From: Candidatus Uhrbacteria bacterium
GTDB taxonomy: Bacteria; Patescibacteriota; Patescibacteriia; SG8-24
Direction of reading: 5' to 3'
DNA length: 7,615 nt
NCBI GenBank assembly: GCA_016205965.1
Contig: JACQSM010000031.1
Span: forward strand, 1-7,615
The position numbers were made by a program, and so were the translations under genes. Position 1 is the stretch's first letter. The number at the start of each line of letters is the position of its first letter. The notes beneath the pieces were generated by a model that saw nothing but the letters and a program-made list of their open reading frames with translations, was not told the origin of the DNA and did no database searches. Below are positions 5,913-7,615 of the stretch, one piece after another.

Positions 5913-6797
5913 ATGAAAAAGTTCGAACAGCCGCCGCAGCCGGAACCGCTGGAATCGCAACGAGAGGACTATCCGCCGATGCATGAACAGCCGCGTTTGA
6001 GTCCCGAACAAGAAGCGCTGCTTCGCGGCGATCTCCGCGCCCTCGTTTTGCACATGCGCTCGCTACTCATGATGCCCGAGAACCGCCGCGACTACTCTTT
6101 CTTCGCCACCGAACAAGAACGCCGCGACCTGTTCGAATATTGCCGGGCCATCGCCGAATATCTGAAGAGCGAGGATGTCGCCAATCTCATCGTCGTCGAC
6201 CGCAGCGCCCGACCGCTCTACGTCGGCGTCCGGGAGTACTGGAAAACGAAGTATCCCGATGAACGGCAGCCGAACACCTATTTCATGAATCCCAAAGGCT
6301 TCAAAGCGCGGGAGAATCTTAACGCCCGCGATATCGAAGATATCAATCTGGACTCGATATACAAGGATGATTCGGTCGAGAATCCGTTCGGGGCCCGACC
6401 GGCGGCTGACATCTTCGCCGAACTGAAGGAAGTTTACGCCCGGCTGCTCAAGGACAAAGATAAGCCGATGCTCGTCTTCGACACCTGCATTCACAGCGGA
6501 AGGTCGCTCGATCCGCTTCTCAAGACGCTGCGGACGGCCGGATGCGAAGACGTGCGCGTCGGCGCCGTCAATCCGACCGATCCCGGCTGCAAGGTACAAA
6601 CCGATTTTTTCATCACCACCGACCCGCCGGCAAAAGGGTGTTATCCGTTCGATCGCGACCGCATCATCGAAAAAACGTTCGATCACGTGTATTCGACGCC
6701 GAACGCGGACGAGCGAAAGAAGGAGGCGGCGGTTCAATTACGACAGGAGATTCAAAGGATCATGCGGGAGTATCTGGGAACCGGGAACGGAAAATAA
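5913..6797 (+). CDS. Phosphoribosyltransferase-like protein, divergent
   Basis: A soluble protein of 294 residues with no signal peptide or membrane segment. The first 30 residues are rich in Pro, Glu and Gln and probably disordered. A strand-loop segment LIVVDRSARPLYVGV (92-106) and a second one, MLVFDTCIHSGRSLDPLLKTL (186-206), resemble the type I phosphoribosyltransferase fold. In that fold a hydrophobic strand leads into an acidic residue and a TGxT-like loop that holds the phosphate of PRPP. Here the loop is D190-TCIHSGRS, so only one of the two usual acidic residues is present. The segment 246-262 (FDRDRIIEKTFDHVYST) has no match I know. The nucleobase or other substrate is unknown; a regulatory or non-catalytic role is possible. 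The start at 5913 fits the promoter at 5881; M23 (5979) is an alternative. Only a weak CAGG precedes the start. Similar proteins may be known only as hypothetical. Confidence 0.75.
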   Translation: MKKFEQPPQPEPLESQREDYPPMHEQPRLSPEQEALLRGDLRALVLHMRSLLMMPENRRDYSFFATEQERRDLFEYCRAIAEYLKSEDVANLIVVDRSARPLYVGVREYWKTKYPDERQPNTYFMNPKGFKARENLNARDIEDINLDSIYKDDSVENPFGARPAADIFAELKEVYARLLKDKDKPMLVFDTCIHSGRSLDPLLKTLRTAGCEDVRVGAVNPTDPGCKVQTDFFITTDPPAKGCYPFDRDRIIEKTFDHVYSTPNADERKKEAAVQLRQEIQRIMREYLGTGNGK

Positions 6798-6828
6798 CTT
6801 TTTTCAGGGATCGTCGCGCTTCATCCGC

Positions 6829-6856
6829 TTGCGTCCGCGCGCGCAGGCGTTATGAT
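6829..6856 (+). promoter_or_regulatory. Promoter of the 88-residue protein gene, near-leaderless
   Basis: TTGCGT (6829-6834, 4 of 6) and TATGAT (6851-6856, 5 of 6) are separated by 16 bases. The expected start of transcription is near 6863, only 3 bases before the ATG at 6866. No Shine-Dalgarno sequence is present. Confidence 0.55.
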
Positions 6857-6865
6857 GCCTATGCT

Positions 6866-7132
6866 ATGGATTGCAAAGTCATCGGCATATACACCTTCGT
6901 CCCGACCAAGGGCAGCTACGAACAGGTCGTGACCGCCCGTTTAATCGGCGACGGCATCGTCGTCCTTGAAGGCAACGAGATAATCTGCAACCGGCTTCGG
7001 GCCGACGGCGTGATCGAACTCGGCGGCCGCCGCGTCATGCCCGAGGACGGCAAGCGCTTTTTGGAGGTGCTGCCCGAAGTTTTTCGGAATCCATACCTTA
7101 AAGCCGTGCCGATTTTCGACGAATCCGCCTGA
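6866..7132 (+). CDS. Small conserved-looking hypothetical protein
   Basis: An 88-residue protein I do not recognise. It begins MDCKVIGIYTFVPTKGSYEQ and is likely cytoplasmic, with no signal or membrane segment. The first half alternates hydrophobic and polar residues as beta strands do (VVTARLIGDGIVVLEGN). The second half has a helix-like stretch EDGKRFLEVLPEVF (62-75) and ends RNPYLKAVPIFDESA. Two cysteines, C3 and C43. The start at 6866 was chosen over a longer in-frame reading beginning inside the previous gene. That longer reading would overlap the previous gene by some 250 bases and gives Arg-rich, non-protein-like sequence. A promoter placed almost at this ATG supports the choice. It is probably co-transcribed with the following gene, 5 bases away. 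Confidence 0.75.
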   Translation: MDCKVIGIYTFVPTKGSYEQVVTARLIGDGIVVLEGNEIICNRLRADGVIELGGRRVMPEDGKRFLEVLPEVFRNPYLKAVPIFDESA

Positions 7133-7137
7133 CCGAT

Positions 7138-7615
7138 ATGAAAGAACCGGCACTGCAACCGCCGATCGCCCCCGAAGCCAACGATGCGCTGGAGAAAATC
7201 CGCCGATTCGTCGAATTCAGCGCCGCTTGCGAGGAAGAATTGGCGAGCCTGCTTGAACAAGCCGGCATATCGGTCGACAAAAAAGCGGCCCAGCGGCTGC
7301 GGAACCTCACCTGGGTCGAATCGGAACACCGGTTCAGTTCAGGCCGTCCCGGCGCCGTCGTCGCCGCTCGCTGCACCGACGGCAAAAAAGACGCCTGGAC
7401 CGTGGTTCGCAAGCAATTCAGGGAAGAAGAGTGGCTCGGATACCAGCTCGACCGGGTCTTCGACGTGCGCCGCCACGCGGCCACCGTCATGCGCGACGTC
7501 GGCGGCCTTCCCTCCTCGATGTCGGAGCTGCTCGAGGGACAGAACGGCATGATGTTCGATTGGTCGAAAGACGCGTCCGATGCCGAGATCGCGCGCCTGG
7601 CCGACTACCACTATC
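7138..7615 (+). CDS. Unrecognised protein, N-terminal part only
   Basis: The frame is open from the ATG at 7138 to the window end, giving 159 residues without a stop. It begins MKEPALQPPIAPEANDALEK, an acidic helix-rich N-terminus (about 10-45), then a mixed region with TWVESEHRFSSGRPGAVV (58-75) and DAWTVVRKQFREEEWLGYQL (85-104). No signal peptide, membrane segment or catalytic motif that I can name is visible. It follows the 88-residue gene by 5 bases without a ribosome binding site, so the two are likely coupled. GC-rich third positions fit a real gene. Function unknown; the C-terminal part outside the window may hold the telling domain. Confidence 0.75.
   Translation, partial: MKEPALQPPIAPEANDALEKIRRFVEFSAACEEELASLLEQAGISVDKKAAQRLRNLTWVESEHRFSSGRPGAVVAARCTDGKKDAWTVVRKQFREEEWLGYQLDRVFDVRRHAATVMRDVGGLPSSMSELLEGQNGMMFDWSKDASDAEIARLADYHY

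Noticed and set aside
6776..6812. Terminator after the phosphoribosyltransferase-like gene
   Set aside because: There is a T-run at 6799-6804, but only a 3-bp stem (CCG/CGG) is found before it and an A-rich gap lies between, so no stable hairpin is supported.
6542..6865. Longer N-terminal extension of the 88-residue protein
   Set aside because: It lies mostly inside the preceding gene in another frame, is Arg-rich, and the promoter sits just before the ATG at 6866.
1..7615. CRISPR arrays, tRNA or rRNA genes, insertion sequences
   Set aside because: No spaced direct repeats, cloverleaf-like sequence, rRNA-like stretch or transposase motif was seen on reading both strands.

Overview
The window is GC-rich bacterial DNA holding six protein genes on both strands. 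Two of them run off the window ends. I see no rRNA, tRNA, CRISPR array or insertion sequence. The lineage is uncertain. The SHQLR-type H-box of the histidine kinase, the very long helical insert in the membrane fusion protein, the weak or absent Shine-Dalgarno sites at most starts and the probable leaderless genes together suggest a candidate-phylum bacterium, perhaps Patescibacteria/CPR. This is inference, not proof.

Left part, minus strand (1-2366): an export operon. A perfect-looking promoter drives a 563-residue HlyD/MacA-type membrane fusion protein. Six bases after its stop comes a MacB/LolD-type ABC ATPase carrying a YHS metal-binding domain at its N-terminus. The ATPase is cut by the window start just after Walker B. 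The permease partner would lie outside.

Divergent intergenic region (2367-2528): AT-rich. It holds the leaderless-type promoter of the fusion protein, a bidirectional terminator hairpin and a perfect 14-bp palindrome. On its right begins an orphan membrane histidine kinase (2529-4079, plus) with two TM helices, a PAS-like sensor and a full catalytic core. No response regulator is next to it.

Centre (4080-5847): a secreted diheme c-type cytochrome of the MauG/RoxA type, with its own promoter, a strong AGGAGG site and a clear terminator. Its lysine codon choice differs sharply from the kinase, so it may be a transferred gene.

Right part, plus strand (5848-7615): a divergent phosphoribosyltransferase-like protein, then a probably leaderless 88-residue protein of unknown function. 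Five bases later begins an unrecognised gene that leaves the window. The last two look like one transcription unit.

The most notable items are the YHS-ABC fusion, the RoxA-like diheme cytochrome in an unexpected setting, and the likely leaderless starts.
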